A stretch of 64,000 bases of DNA, taken from contig NC_052505.1 in the NCBI RefSeq assembly GCF_014356525.2, positions 50,595,994 through 50,659,993 on the forward strand, read 5' to 3'. The position numbers were made by a program, and so were the translations under genes. Shown in pieces: positions 41,775 to 54,299 of the stretch. The notes beneath the pieces were generated by a model. It was not told the origin of the DNA. It saw only the letters and a list, made by a program, of their open reading frames with translations, and did no database searches. The stretch comes from Nilaparvata lugens. Lineage: Eukaryota; Arthropoda; Insecta; Hemiptera; Delphacidae. Each line of letters begins with the position of its first letter. Within the stretch, counting starts at the first letter, position 1.

Positions 41775-44700
41775 TCCTTCTTCAATAAGAACTCTCAATC
41801 TAGCTGAGGAATTCGAATTCTTGAGAGGATTCTTCTCCGCTGAGAATACCAGTTTTCTCAGAGATTGTTTAGAAACTGGTCATATTGAACTTGATGAACT
41901 TTTCTTTAGAACTAATCTAAATTATACGGGCAATTACAAGGTATAAATTGTAAAACTGAACCTTGAAGTGACGAATATAATCGTATTGAATGGTCTGTCT
42001 GACCTGAAGTAACACAAATAAGACTCTATTATCTCAAAAAGAGGCTTATATTCGAAATCGAATTTCAAAAATTCATTTATTTATATTGACCAAAAATAGA
42101 ATCGTAAAAATGATTGAAGGAGGCTTGAAATATTCGTATCCGTTATTGAATTCTATCTTGAAGGTCTTGAGGTGAAAATTTTGATAAACCAATCAATAAT
42201 TTACTTATATAAAATTACCACAATGTTCTATAATAATAGATAACATAATTTGAAAGTGGAAAACTGAGATTGGCTTGTACTATTCCTCTTCCAAATTTTA
42301 TGGAAGTCTCAAAGGTTAAATGTGTATGTCACGCAATCCACATGTCCAGTCCGAAATGTTTGAAAAGAACCATTACTTATGTTTCTTCAATCGTATCCTT
42401 ACATATTGTTGGCATATTTTTGCGGGGAGGCTTCTGATGTTTCCTATTTCAATGTAGTGTACACTTGAACTTTCTACAAAGGAATATTCTTTGATGATTA
42501 AAATGAAAAGTAATACATTCAATAATAATTAGTTGGCGTTGTAAGTTGTCAGTTCCGATGTGTAGGTAAACAACAGTGGGTTATCAATACTCCTACAGAT
42601 TGGAGAAGCATCAAGGTCAAATTGACAGTTTAGAGTTGCGATAACTCCCTTACTCCCTTCCCTGATTAAAAATTACTGTTTCTCTCTAAGCAGATTTGGC
42701 CGGAAAGAGACAACTGAATTTCGTACGGCTAACTCAGAGCTGCAGCCCACAAATTACTTCATATTCAACATCGACTGCAGATGGAACTCACTTGGCATGC
42801 GTACTGGCCCACAATATGATATGCACACAGGAGGCCGCTTGTTGTTTCTGACACACAACATGTCCATGGAGGGTTTGCAGTTGTTACTTGTCTCGACTCC
42901 GTTCATCAAATATGCAACTTTGCTTTCATACTTCTGCAGCTCGCAACCTCACATAGGTCGTATGATCTCTGAATCTGCAGTTGTTTAGCAAAGCACTAAC
43001 GGAATTTGAGTTCAGCACTCGTGTAGCTTGTTATCGTTACATTTTGATGGAGTGTGTTGAGCTGGAGTTTTTGGTAACTTGCTTTGCACTTGACTACTGG
43101 AAATTACTAGAAGCAAATTAAGTTATGCATACACTGTACATATTGATAATTAATCCCCCCCTTTTGCTCTTAGTAGCTTGGTGTTTCTCGAATAGGGTCT
43201 CCCGCAGAAAATGCGGTTGGATGGGATGCTGAAGGGGTGACCAGTTGATGGTAGCGATATATTTTCACTCGCGGATAAGCTGTCGCCTGTGCTCAAAATG
43301 CCGAGGTTACAAGTGGACGGGGTGACATCCTGTCGCGTACTCAAGATGAGCATGTAATATTTTTCAAATGATTCTCTTATAAGCTCCGGGCATGTGTTGT
43401 AAGGAATTTTACGGTAGTTTAAAATAAATGTTTATCTTGTTGGAGAAATTTGTATTACGAGAGTAAAGTTTTTAAAATTGTATGCTTTATTGCAAGACAG
43501 AGAGGAAGCTAGTAAATTGTTCCGAACTGTTTAATTTATCTAGTTTTAACTCTCTCTCTCTCTCCCATAGTTGGCCAATTCTTCATTGAATAACCCCTTA
43601 TTCACTTAAATGCAAATAACAATTTATTACGTTAGATTATAATATGCTATCTTTTATGTACTAACTAATAACGATTTGTTGATAAATTGTTGAGTATTAT
43701 TTCTAGTCGTGGAATATTGATTAATTGATTAATTAGACAAACAGTAAATGTGTATCTGCGATGTTATGACTCAGTGATGTATCAACAGATGACGTCTCAA
43801 TGTTTGAGTAATGGGGGAATATTATAGTGAGAGATGATCAAACCATTGATTGTGCGAAGTTTTGGATGTTCCGAACCACCGATTGATAGCAGACACCGTC
43901 CTAACAGAAGAAACGGTGGTACAGCACTCATCTTAAATTGTGTGATAAGATGGTCTGCCTGGAAGGACAAGCTCTGCCCACATGGCCTCCAATAACCCAT
44001 ACTTCACATAAGTACACTGGTATACTTTTCTAATGAATGTTTGCTACTAGCACCATAATCCACAACATGTTTTTACATCTTGTTACATCTGGTAAACTTC
44101 AAGTTCTTGAGAATCTTCTATCACCAATTTATTCAATATTTACTGCCCAGCAGATATATAATCCAACCCAAATTATTATTAATTTTAAAATAAAAATAGA
44201 TTTTTAAAAAGTATTTCATTCTGTGACAGTGTTCTCGATACACGAAAGGGTTCATTCGCAAGCTGCGTAAGGTTACGTTACTGTAGGATCCTCAAGAATT
44301 CAGAGCATGCAGTGCTGTCAACATGAGCTCTTTGATTAACAGCAGTCCATCGCTACATGCTCACTCCATTGTGATTTCCGGCCAGTTATACGAGATTTTA
44401 CCCAGTTCACTTGAAAACCTTTCTCAATTTATTTTCATTGGATGTGTTTCACCCTGTTGAATCCAGCAAATTTTCCGAATGATTCTCATTGTATTCTCAA
44501 TCAGCCCTATTATCCAATTTTGAATAATAGTCGCATTTATGGCAATGGCAGATCGACGAATCAAAGTCCATCTAACAATTTGAAGAATTTTCTACACTAA
44601 TCAAGCTTGAAATAATCTCTACACTGTGTGGTTAACATTCAATTATTTAAACATGATCATCAATTAAGTTCTTTACATTATAATAAAGTGAGCAGCGTGA

Positions 44701-45050
44701 AGTCTGAACATTGCTATCACAATCCTCTTAGTGATGAAGCAGGTTTCAAACACATTACTTTCCTTCTGAGTTGATGTGGCGTTGAAAATGATCAATATTG
44801 TTCCTTCACGACAGATCCTTCTCCAAGCAATAACTGATCCACGTTGATAATCCAGCTGTAATCTCTTTGATCCGATGATTCAAGCCGAATTGATTGATGG
44901 ATGCTGTCGCTGATCCATTGTTATTGTTATCCAACAAATAGTAATAGTTAACCAATATACTTATCCAAAAAATAGGTTCATTAGTTAGCTAGCCAAGACA
45001 TTAGAAAGCTAAATATAATTAGGTTTAATAAAAATCAGTGCTATTACTGA
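41775..45050. other. AT-rich stretch, no gene recognised
   Basis: 3.3 kb with short open frames only (for example 42797-42988 plus, 43150-43353 minus). A (TC)n run lies at 43550-43565. If the first-exon idea is right, this would be the first intron. No element ends were recognised. Confidence 0.4.
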
Positions 45051-45051
45051 T

Positions 45052-45054
<3 letters not shown>

Positions 45055-45094
<40 letters not shown>

Positions 45095-45108
45095 GTGTGT
45101 GTGTGTGT

Positions 45109-45142
<34 letters not shown>

Positions 45143-45286
45143 CGCGCGCGCGTGTGTGTGTGTGTGTGTGTGGTGTGTGTGTGTGTGTGTGTGCGTGTGT
45201 GTGTGTGTGAGCGCGCGCGCGCGTGTGTGTGTGTGTGTGTGCGTGCGCGCGCGCATGTGTGTGCACACGTGCGTGTGTGTGTGTGT

Positions 45287-45341
<55 letters not shown>
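45055..45341 (+). repeat. Long TG/CG dinucleotide array
   Basis: About 285 bases of TG repeat interrupted by blocks of alternating GC (AGCGCGCGCGCG) and single extra bases (TGGTG, TTGTG). Alternating purine-pyrimidine DNA of this kind favours Z-DNA. It abuts a family-3 repeat in inverse orientation, exactly where that family carries its own short (CA)n tract (33760-33782). The array is therefore an expanded version of the element's internal microsatellite. The many long open frames here are artefacts. Confidence 0.85.
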
Positions 45342-45343
<2 letters not shown>

Positions 45344-45938
45344 ACGAAATTTGGAACGTGAGATCCTTACACTATAAGGATCCGACACGAACAATTTCGA
45401 TCATATACAATCCAAGATGGCGGCTCAAAAACAGGGTTTTTCGCGATTTTCTCGAAAACGGCTCCAACGATTTCGATTAAATTCATACCTGAAATAGTTA
45501 TTGATAAGCTCTATCAACTGCAACAAGTACTATATCTGTAAAAATCCCAGGAGCTCCGCCTCATATATGCAAAGTTTGATTTTAGATTCTTAATTATCAG
45601 GCTTCAGATACAATTTCAAGAGAAAAATTCGTGTGAAGAAGACTGAGCATGACAATCTCTACAATTAATGTTCAGTAACATTCTCACCTAAAATTAAAAA
45701 TAAGCTCGAAATTCGAGAAAATGTAATTATTAAATTATTGCAAACTGTTGGCAACTGTTGGTTCTATTGAATCATTCACTACGAAGAGATAGCAGACCTA
45801 GTGTGTCTCCAGCGTTATTGACCTATCACCAGCTGTCTCATATCTTTTAATAGTAGACTTGAGATGCGCGAGAACACTAGCGTCAGGTGATCAATTTTCA
45901 TAACGGCAAGGAAAGTTGTGTGAGTGCGCCATACCAGA
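45341..45938 (-). mobile_element. Dispersed repeat family 3, copy 2 (minus strand, truncated at TG array)
   Basis: Inverse of 33111-33760: GGATCCGACACGAACAATTTC, GCGATTTTCTCGAAAACGG, AATCATTCACTACGAAGAG and the end GGCAAGGAAAGTTGTGTGAG then GCGCCATACCAGA. It lacks about 33 bases next to the microsatellite, and the whole part of the element beyond the microsatellite is missing. Confidence 0.7.
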
Positions 45939-45944
45939 TTTTTT

Positions 45945-48635
45945 CTATAACTGTACAGTGGATGACTGTATCGTTTGCTCCAAGGACATTCAATTTACAA
46001 AATGAAGGGTAGGTGTAGAGTGAAATCATTGAATGACACGTTTAAAGGGTTGAAAAGAATTGGGTGCTACGTTTTTATTTCATTGACCTGTTATGAACCG
46101 ACGCGTTACATCGTTGTGTAATGGCATTCGTAACCAATATAAAAAGACAGTAAATCAATTTCAATTGTATTGAGCCAGAAAAAAGCTAACGAGCGACTTT
46201 TAAAGGCTGCGATTTTGAGTCGTTCCTGCGGAAATGAGTTTCCAATCACAATATAATGGTCAGAATCAATCAATGTGTCAATCAATACCTATTCATCCCA
46301 AGTGTATACTCTGCATGCATCCAGTGAGCATCAATTTGTCATTGTTCAAATGAAAATCACATCGACATTACTGAACAATAGCCTTTCAGATTCAATGTAT
46401 TATAGACTCGGCTACATGATTGTTCTATGTACAACACTGATATGGTGAAATGTAGGCCTGCAATTATATTTTGTTGGTGACAGGTGTATTATCAATACTA
46501 AAATGTTAAAAAATAGGCAAATTCTATGAAAAAAAATGGACTGAGAATTAATCTTATTCGATACAGACTATTTCAGAATGTGGGGATTTCTTGTAATGAT
46601 TTATCCACATTGCTCATTCTATGAGCATTTAAATTGCGTGAGTTGAGGCAAACATCTCTGAATAGAAAAGAAAACTCTAACGTTTTTATGAATTGAAAGT
46701 GGAACATTCAAATAGGAAACTTGTTTCACATTGTTGTAAATTTAGTGAATAAATGCATTATACATTAGAGATATGAATAATGGAATGAGTATCAATATTT
46801 CTCATCACTGATATTATGTTAGTAGCTTCATTTTATATAATATTGCTTAAAGAGCTTCCTATTATAGTTTGGAATCATCTACCTGGGAGGAAAGTGAACA
46901 AAGTTTCAATGATGAAACAGGTGTAAAAATGGAATGGAAAGCACTGATAAAAAAGAGTTGAATTCTTGAAACGCGTATAAGATCGCGAGGGCAGAATGAG
47001 TTTTTAATGCGTCCAAACTCATTACCAAGACTGTCTCTTTCAACCGAAGATATCTTCATTGCATCGTTATCTGGAGAGTTATAATAAAGTTGAAGAGTTA
47101 TTTGAGAGACGTGCCAAACTGCGCATTCGGATTGGATGAATGTTTAAGTGTAAATGGCTCAGTGCAGCTAAAAGGACAATGGATTCTCCAGTCTCCACCA
47201 AAGTTTGCAGCAAGATTCAGCCTTTTGTTGGCAGTTTCACTGTGGTGAATCGACCGTCATTTTCATTCTTCTTCAAACTAGTGGTGTTGCTGGTGTCGGG
47301 GTTGGTGTTGGTGGTGTCGGGGGTGGTGTATAGGAAATTCCGAACGCTTGCAGCGTAAAAAAGATATTGGAACGAACGAAAACTCTTGTTCTTCTCTCAA
47401 CACTCGACAACCTTATCGTGGCCGTCTTTTCATGTTGGAGACACTGTGCTTTTCAACAGCTAGTCAGCCTTATTCACTGCAACGCTTTTGAACAACCATT
47501 TCATCAAAATCCCACTAACTTAAGTGTTGATTATGATTGAGAAACTTACTTCACTTTCAGAAATTGGCTTTATTTCTTGTTGATGTCAACGTGATAATAA
47601 AAATCTAATTGATTTCACTTTTTGTAGAATCCTTTAAAATGAATAATGGGAAAAGAATGCCTTTCTAACAACACTATTTTACAGAATACAGAATTGAAAA
47701 TTAATACAATGCATGAGAAGCATGATTCCAAATCTCTCATAAGGGTGTCTGAAATTATTGAATCATGAACACTTGACTAGTTTGTCTGAAATCTCTAAAC
47801 AAAGAATATGTCAGCATAGGCTTCTAACAAATCTGTCGAACAAATCTATGATTTTTGTGTTACTTGTAAACTTAATTAAATGCAAATCGATCTCATCGTT
47901 CAAATTAAACTATGGAATTGTTTGAAGAAGTCATGAGGTCTTGATGGAGGTAGTGTTGTTTTTCGAGTGAATCTACAACAATAGGAGTACTTTGCGTTGC
48001 ACAGGCCAGTCTAGTTTAATGAAATAAGTTAATCTATTGAATCATCCGTTGTGGATTCAGATTGAGAGAACTGTATTACCTAATTATGAAACTCTCTACA
48101 CGTAGATGGAATAGCAATCCTTCAAATAAATCGAACAGAACCCATCTTTGGATCAATCAAGTTGAGGTTCTTACAAACTATTCCGTTACAGTTAGTTGAG
48201 CAGGTAATCTGTGTTTGAGCAATGTTGATGAGGTAATTCCATCATCAAAGCAATCAGTCTAATCATGAGCCAATCTGCCCTGGGCTCATCACCCTCTCCG
48301 TCGCCATAGTGGGAGAGAATATGCTATTGTGTGAATATTGCAATACTGTTCAAGCCTGGTCCTGCTCCGTCCTTAACTTTCCATCTGACACTCTGAACTC
48401 ATAACAGGGCAATTTGAAGTTTGACATCTGAACCATCAATTGTTTCAGAAGGAATTCATTGCCAATATTGTAAATTGATTGGCCACCTGAAAAAATCTAA
48501 GTAGATGTAGCACATTTGAATATCTAGAGCAGTAATCATTGAAGATAAGTATTTTCTTATGACTATCATAAATTTGTAAGATCAGGATGAATTTAATTTC
48601 TCAAACTATCAATTACCAATAAACTGAACTTTCAT
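45945..48635. other. AT-rich stretch, no gene recognised
   Basis: 2.7 kb with short open frames only. A G/T-rich stretch (GGTGTTG/GGTGTCGG units) is at 47281-47330. No element ends are visible. Confidence 0.4.
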
Positions 48636-48849
48636 AATAGTCCAGTCAACGAAAGATTATAGAGGGTAAAGTTTGGAACACAATTTTCAACTCCACAACT
48701 CCACAGCTCTTTCAAGGATAGTAAGAGGATTAACATATCAAAAGTCCTCACCCCTTCCCCCTGTGCTTGAGGGGTGGGGGTGCTTTGAAAGTACCATTTT
48801 TTTCATTTTTTGCATATATCTCGGAAACGATGCATCTTATGAACATTTA

Positions 48850-49706
48850 CTTGAAGCTAACTCTTTAATACTCGATATGTCCTTACTGAATTATAATATT
48901 GAATTAACCATAGTAGCTATTTACAGATCACCTTCTTCGGATTTAAATATTTTCATCAATAGTTTAAATGAATGTATTGATTACCTGAATGGGATTAAAA
49001 AACAAAACATAATTATAACTGGTGATTTAAACATAGATTTAAACCGTAACTCAAACGTTGTTAATGAATACTTCAATTTACTTTCATCTAACGGCTTTAA
49101 ATCATACATAAATAAACCTACACGAGTAGTTAATGGCTCACAATCTTGCTTAGATCATATTTTCTACAGAAATTCTTCAAATTATATTAATAATTCTATT
49201 GGTGCAATAATTAAAACAAGTATAACTGATCATTTTATAATCTGTTTGAGTTTGGGTATAGAAGAGACTGTAAAGAAACCACAATTGACAATGAGGAATT
49301 ATAAAGAATCGATTAATTTCAGAGAATTAGCTACAAATTTGAATAATTACAACTTGCCTGATGTAGATTCCCTAATTGATTCGGATGTTGATGATGCCGT
49401 GGATCTCTTTGTTAATAAACTAACAACTGAAATAAAGAAAGTTCTCACATCAAAACTTTATCACACAAAATGAAACCTCTTAAACCCTGGATTACAACTG
49501 GTCTTATTACTTCCATAAGAAATCGTGACCGCATGCATCAATTACTAAAAAAACAACCTTTCAATATAATTCTCAAAACCCAATATATTAATTATAGGAA
49601 CACTTTAAATAACATGATTAAGCAATGCAAGTATGACTACTACAATAACAAATTAAATCAGTGTAGAGGAAATTCTAAAAAAACATGGGAATGCATAAAT
49701 GATTAA
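48850..49706 (+). pseudogene. LINE endonuclease C-terminal part and linker
   Basis: The open frame starts at 48673, but its first 57 codons are fold-back sequence; LINE coding begins near 48849. YRSPSS, ITGDLNIDLN (catalytic Asp/Asn) and SITDHF (catalytic His) are visible, so the domain lacks only its N-terminal Asn and Glu motifs. It ends at 49473 and the linker (KPWITTGLI, then LLKKQPFN) continues in an overlapping frame to 49706. Confidence 0.75.
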
Positions 49707-51302
49707 TTGAATACCAAACGTAAAACAGTTATGTCTAACATAGATTCTGAAATTCTGAACCATCATTTCGCTCATATAGGACAATTGTATGCAGATGAAT
49801 TGATAAATAATAGCCCTGTCAGCGACAGACAACATACCCATATTGACTCTACAGTTCCTTCATATAATTCCTTCTTTCTATCCAATACAGATGAAAATGA
49901 AATATTCCACACCCTAAATTCCTTAAAAGCTAGTTCTTCTCCCGGTATGGACACCCTAACTTCTACTTGTCTCAAAAAAATTTCTCCATTTATCACTGAA
50001 CCTTTGAAAAAAATAAAATTATTAAAAAATAGATTAGTGAGTTATTTGGACAAGTTCAAAATTATTAATGTCAATCAGTATGGTTTTCAAGCTGGAAATC
50101 AACAGAAGATGCTATATCTAAACTTTTGGAATTGGTAACCGATAACTTCAATAACAAAAATAAAACGCTATCAACTTTTCTAGACCTGGCCAAAGCCTTT
50201 GATACTATCTCTCAGTCCAGGGTCTTGAAAAAAATGGAACATCTAGGAATTAGGGGGTTACCGCTAAGATTATTCCATTCCTACCCGTCTGATAGGTTTC
50301 AAATACTCACGATTAATAATAAAACTAGTATTAAGAAGCTCTCCGAGTATGGTCTTCCACAGGGAACAGTTCTGTCGCCTATACTGTTTCAAATTTACAT
50401 AAATGATCCACTTAAATTAAAAATAAGAAATTGTAACATCATATCATTTGCAGATGACACCGCTTTGGTTTTCACAGATGGGAGAACATGAAAATCACAG
50501 CTGAGAATGGTTTGAGGGTGGTACATTCTTGGCTGAATGAACATCTTCTAACTCTAAACACAGATAAAAGCGTCTTCATTACTTTCTCCCCAAACGCATC
50601 AACTCAACCACAGTCACTCAATACCATCAAAATCCATTTACTAAATTGCAACAGTGAAAACCTATGTTCTCGTCCGAAAATAAATAAAAAAGATAATGTT
50701 AAATATTTAGGTATAACAATTGATCCCTATCTAAGATGAAACACCCATATAGATAACATGATGTGTAAAAAACTAAGATTTCTTATTTACAAATTTTATC
50801 AAATCAAACAACTGAACAATGTAAACATAACAAAGCTGATATACTACTCATATGCACAATCGGTATTACAATACGGTATTCGGGCTTGGGGAGGTGCTTT
50901 GAACGCTCATTTTCACAAACTTTCTATTATTCAAAAGCACCTAATCAAAACTATCCTAGGTAAACCTCGTCTGTATCCAACTGAATATTTGTTCAATGAG
51001 TTTAAGGTATTAACAGTCCGTCAACTTTATATCAAAAACCTAATAATTTTCATTAAAAATAATAGACATCTTTTTCTTTTCCGTGATACAAATCTCAATT
51101 TGCGTCCTTCCAGAAAGAGATTTGAAAACATAAGAATGGATCTCAATGTTTGCAGATGACAATACTTTAACATAGCAAATAAATTGATTAATAACATTCC
51201 AGATTACCTCATTGAACATATCAATGGTAGATCCGATAAATTGTTCAAAAGAAGATCTATTGAATGGATAATAACCACTAGAATAGAGAATAAAATTTTT
51301 GA
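49707..51302 (+). pseudogene. LINE reverse transcriptase, broken into several frames
   Basis: The first frame (to 50138) has the fingers segment LKASSSPGMDTL and then a deletion just before KNRLVSYLDKF. The next (50126-50491) holds motif A FLDLAKAFDTIS, motif B GLPQGTVLSP and motif C FADDTAL. A stop separates it from the thumb frame (50488-50739: LNTDKSVFITF, VKYLGITID). The C-terminal part (50758-51159) has SVLQYGIRAWGG. Three or more lesions make it inactive. Its job in the intact element is target-primed reverse transcription. Confidence 0.75.
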
Positions 51303-52996
51303 TTAAATCATATTATCTTCCTCTATCAAGGTATGTTTTGCTGGCATTCTTACATCTCTTTCTTTTTCTTTCTCTTTCCCTTTCTCCTTCTTCTCACTTC
51401 TCCATCTCTTTCATTTAATATTACGATATTGAATTTCTTATTATTTTTTGTTAATGTAATGTTGGCAACTCTCACCTGCGCACAGGATTTTCCTTGCAGG
51501 TGATTGGTTTCTTGTATTTTTGCTGTTCAAGTGAAATTTTTGAATGTATTGGTTTTGGAAGAAACAATAAAGTTTTTGAATTTGAATTTGTATTCTGTGC
51601 AAAATTTCAGCTTACAAAATTACCAACAAGTTTTGTCTTTTACATTTTTTCCATATCTCTCATAGTTTTTGAGATATCCGCTCTAGAAGGTGAGAATTTT
51701 TTTGAAAAAACAATTCTGCCTCCAGTTTTTCCATCTTTTCGGCCTTATAATTTTTATATCTTGGAAAAAATGTGTTCTATTGACATTATCAACTACGTAA
51801 AAATGAAGCTTGATAATTTTCCTACAAGTTTTGTTCAGTAGAGGTTTTCGATAAAATTAAGATAAAATTATGCTCTACAATTACGTAATCAGCAAATTCT
51901 TGTTTCATCAATTGTTGAAAAGTTATAAGACTTGAAAGAGCGAAAAAATGAAAGAAAAACTGGTTTTTCGAAAATGCATCACTTTAGAACATGAATATCT
52001 CGAAAAGTAACAGATTTATCGAAAACCTCTACTGAACAAAACTTGTAGGAAATTCATGAAGCTTCATTTTCACGTAGTTGATAATGTCAATAGAACACAT
52101 TTTTTCCAATATATAAGCATGTAAGTAATAAGTGGAAAATGCAACTTTCAAACCACCCTCATCCCTTTAGCACATGATGTAGGGGTTGGGATTTTTGATA
52201 CGCCCACCTCCAAACTAGTCTCAACAAAGCTGCAAAGTAAAATTTTTCACAATCATTCCCTCCAAATTTCATTGTCAACTGATCTATTGTTGCTGAACAG
52301 AAAATTTCACTCTCAACACTAAAACTGCTGCAATAGTCGTAGGGAAATGCGTAAAATAGTGAAAATATAGGCTACATAAAATTGAAGATAATTTGATGCT
52401 CTATCAGCTCATAATCAGCACGGATTTTTTTCATCAATCGTTCAAAAATTATAAGGCTGAAAAGATGAAAAAACTGGAGGCAGAAGTGTTTTTTCAAAAA
52501 AATTCTCACCTTCTAGAGCGGATATCTCAAAAACTATGAGAGATATGGAAAAAATGTAGAATACAAAACTTGTTGGTAATTTTGTAAGCTGAAATTTTGC
52601 ACAGAATACAAAATGTTCATAAGATGCATCGTTTCCGAGATATATGCAAAAAAAGAAAAAATGGTACTTTCAAACCACCCCCACCCCTTAAGCACAGTGG
52701 GTAGGGGTGAAGACTTTTGATATGTTAATCCTCTTACTATCCTTAAAAGAGCTGTGGAGTTGATAATCGTGTTCCAAACTTTTCCCTCTATACCTTTATT
52801 TGAGCATTCGTTGCCTGGACTATAAAGTAAGTCATCAGTTGATTCATTTTTCCTATTATTACCATATGATATAATTTTTCTTTCAACTTTTACTGTTACG
52901 ACTAAACACTTTTCTTAGTATAGGGTATTTCATGGCGTACCACAATGCTATTCCAAGTAACTTGGTGAATAGACCAGTCACTATATACATTGGTGC

Positions 52997-54297
52997 TTGC
53001 AATTTATATTGTGGTTCTAATTTCTCTAATATACTATTTGGATACATGAGAGAAGTCCAGATCTAATTTATTCATGCAAAATTTCCCTGTGCTAGATACA
53101 GAGTGGGCCAAAAACCTCGTATTTTCGGTTCATTTTCCAGTTTTCAGCTATTTCTGCCAATCCAGTAATCGGACAGAAAAATTTTCTCTCGCCTTTTTCC
53201 CAGATTATATCATGTTCTATGATAAACACCCGTTAGATATACTTCATTTTAGTATTTCCTAGTTGGGAGGCGCGCATGAGGATACCTCAAGGATAAAATT
53301 TCGAATTCTTATAACTTTTGACACAATGCTCAGATGTCATTGTACTACACTTTATTCTCCTCAGCTCAGCAAGGCGGTCCAAAATCATGCATCATAAGTC
53401 AAATTTGGTCGAAAAATTAAAAATTTATTATTGAGTGTACTTAAGCCCATAAGTCAAAAAATGGCCAATTTCTATATTCAAAGCCGCCATTGTATCTCGA
53501 TAACCCGTTTTTATAATAAAGATTACTCTTGATCTTGAATTAATGTTCAATAGAGTCCGATGAAATCTGAGGATTGTGTCAAATGTTATAAGTGTTTGAA
53601 ATTTTGATCCTTGAGGTGTGCGCTTATGTGCGGTTATGTGCGCCTCCTCACTAGGAAACACTGAAATGAAGTGCATCTAACGTGTGATTCTCATAGAACA
53701 TAATCTCATGAACTTATGTCATTTTGTGAAATATTGATGTGAGAACAATGTAGTTGGTGATGATGGTTGAAGCTGAAAATCAGGTGTTTTTCACAATACA
53801 AGGAGCATTGTTGTCAGGTGTACCTGGAAATCTATATGAGGTAGAGCGCACTTCCTGATCTTAGATTGTAGAGCACAAATACGCACAGTGGGATTTTGAA
53901 TTATACATTAGGCTACATGTAAATGGTAACAATTGAAAGATATTGTTGATCAAAAACGAAAATTCATCAGAATTGATTTTTTCTTTGAATTTTGCTCATT
54001 TTTGAAAAATCATAACTCAGTACTCATTGGAGATAGAGAGTTCCGAATGATCTCATTTCATTCAGAATTTCATAATATAGGAAAAAAGATGATAGTGAAT
54101 TTTTCTGTCCATTTATTGGATTTGGCAGAAATAGCTGAAAACTGGAAAATGAACCGAAAATTCGAGGTTTCTGGGCCATTCTGTATCTAGCACGAGAAAA
54201 TTTTGCATGAAGAGATTAGTTCTGGACTTCTCTCATGTATCCAATTAATATATTAAAAATTAGAACTTCAATATAAATTGTAAGCACACCCCCTTTT
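52997..54297. mobile_element. Fold-back element with asymmetric right arm
   Basis: The left arm (GTGCTTGCAATTTATATTG, GGATACATGAGAGAAGTCCAG, ATGCAAAATTT, GCTAGATACAG, then CTCGTATTTTCGGTTC) is found inverted at 54000-54297. An inner pair follows: 53225-53340 (GTTAGATATACTTC, CTCAAGGAT, TTATAACTTTTGACAC) pairs with 53575-53690. About 300 bases (53700-53990) in the right arm have no left partner, so something was inserted there or lost on the left. No coding capacity. Confidence 0.7.
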
Positions 54298-54299
54298 CC

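Larger units (their letters stand above)
48849..51586 (+). mobile_element. 5'-truncated LINE inserted in the fold-back arm
   Basis: The opposite arm of the fold-back gives the empty site: ATGCATCTTATGAACATTT continues directly into TGTATTCTGTGC at 52612-52640 (inverse). In this arm the two are separated by the LINE. The LINE starts inside its endonuclease domain, runs through reverse transcriptase with several frameshifts and stops, and ends with AATAAA (51566) and a TTTGAATTTGAATTT tail. Its clade is in the APE-type Jockey/CR1/I group, not assigned further. Confidence 0.8.
48637..52823. mobile_element. Fold-back element (TATAGTCCAG ends) carrying a LINE
   Basis: The left end (ATAGTCCAGTCAACGAA, then TATAGAGGG and AAGTTTGGAACAC) is inverted at the right end (GTTCCAAACTTTTCCCTC through TTCGTTGCCTGGACTAT). 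The arms continue inward: left 48637-48848 plus 51589-51860, right 52015-52823. The centre is near 51935. Without the LINE at 48849-51586 the element is about 1.45 kb. The right arm has an extra stretch of roughly 300 bases (about 52115-52430) that is not matched at the left. No transposase is present. Confidence 0.75.

Noticed and set aside
42797..43353. Candidate exons at 42797-42988 (plus) and 43150-43353 (minus)
   Set aside because: No motif, no coherent splice sites and opposite strands.
45009..45480. Several long overlapping open frames on both strands (Thr/His or Val/Cys alternation)
   Set aside because: They are translations of the TG/CG dinucleotide array and carry no protein information.
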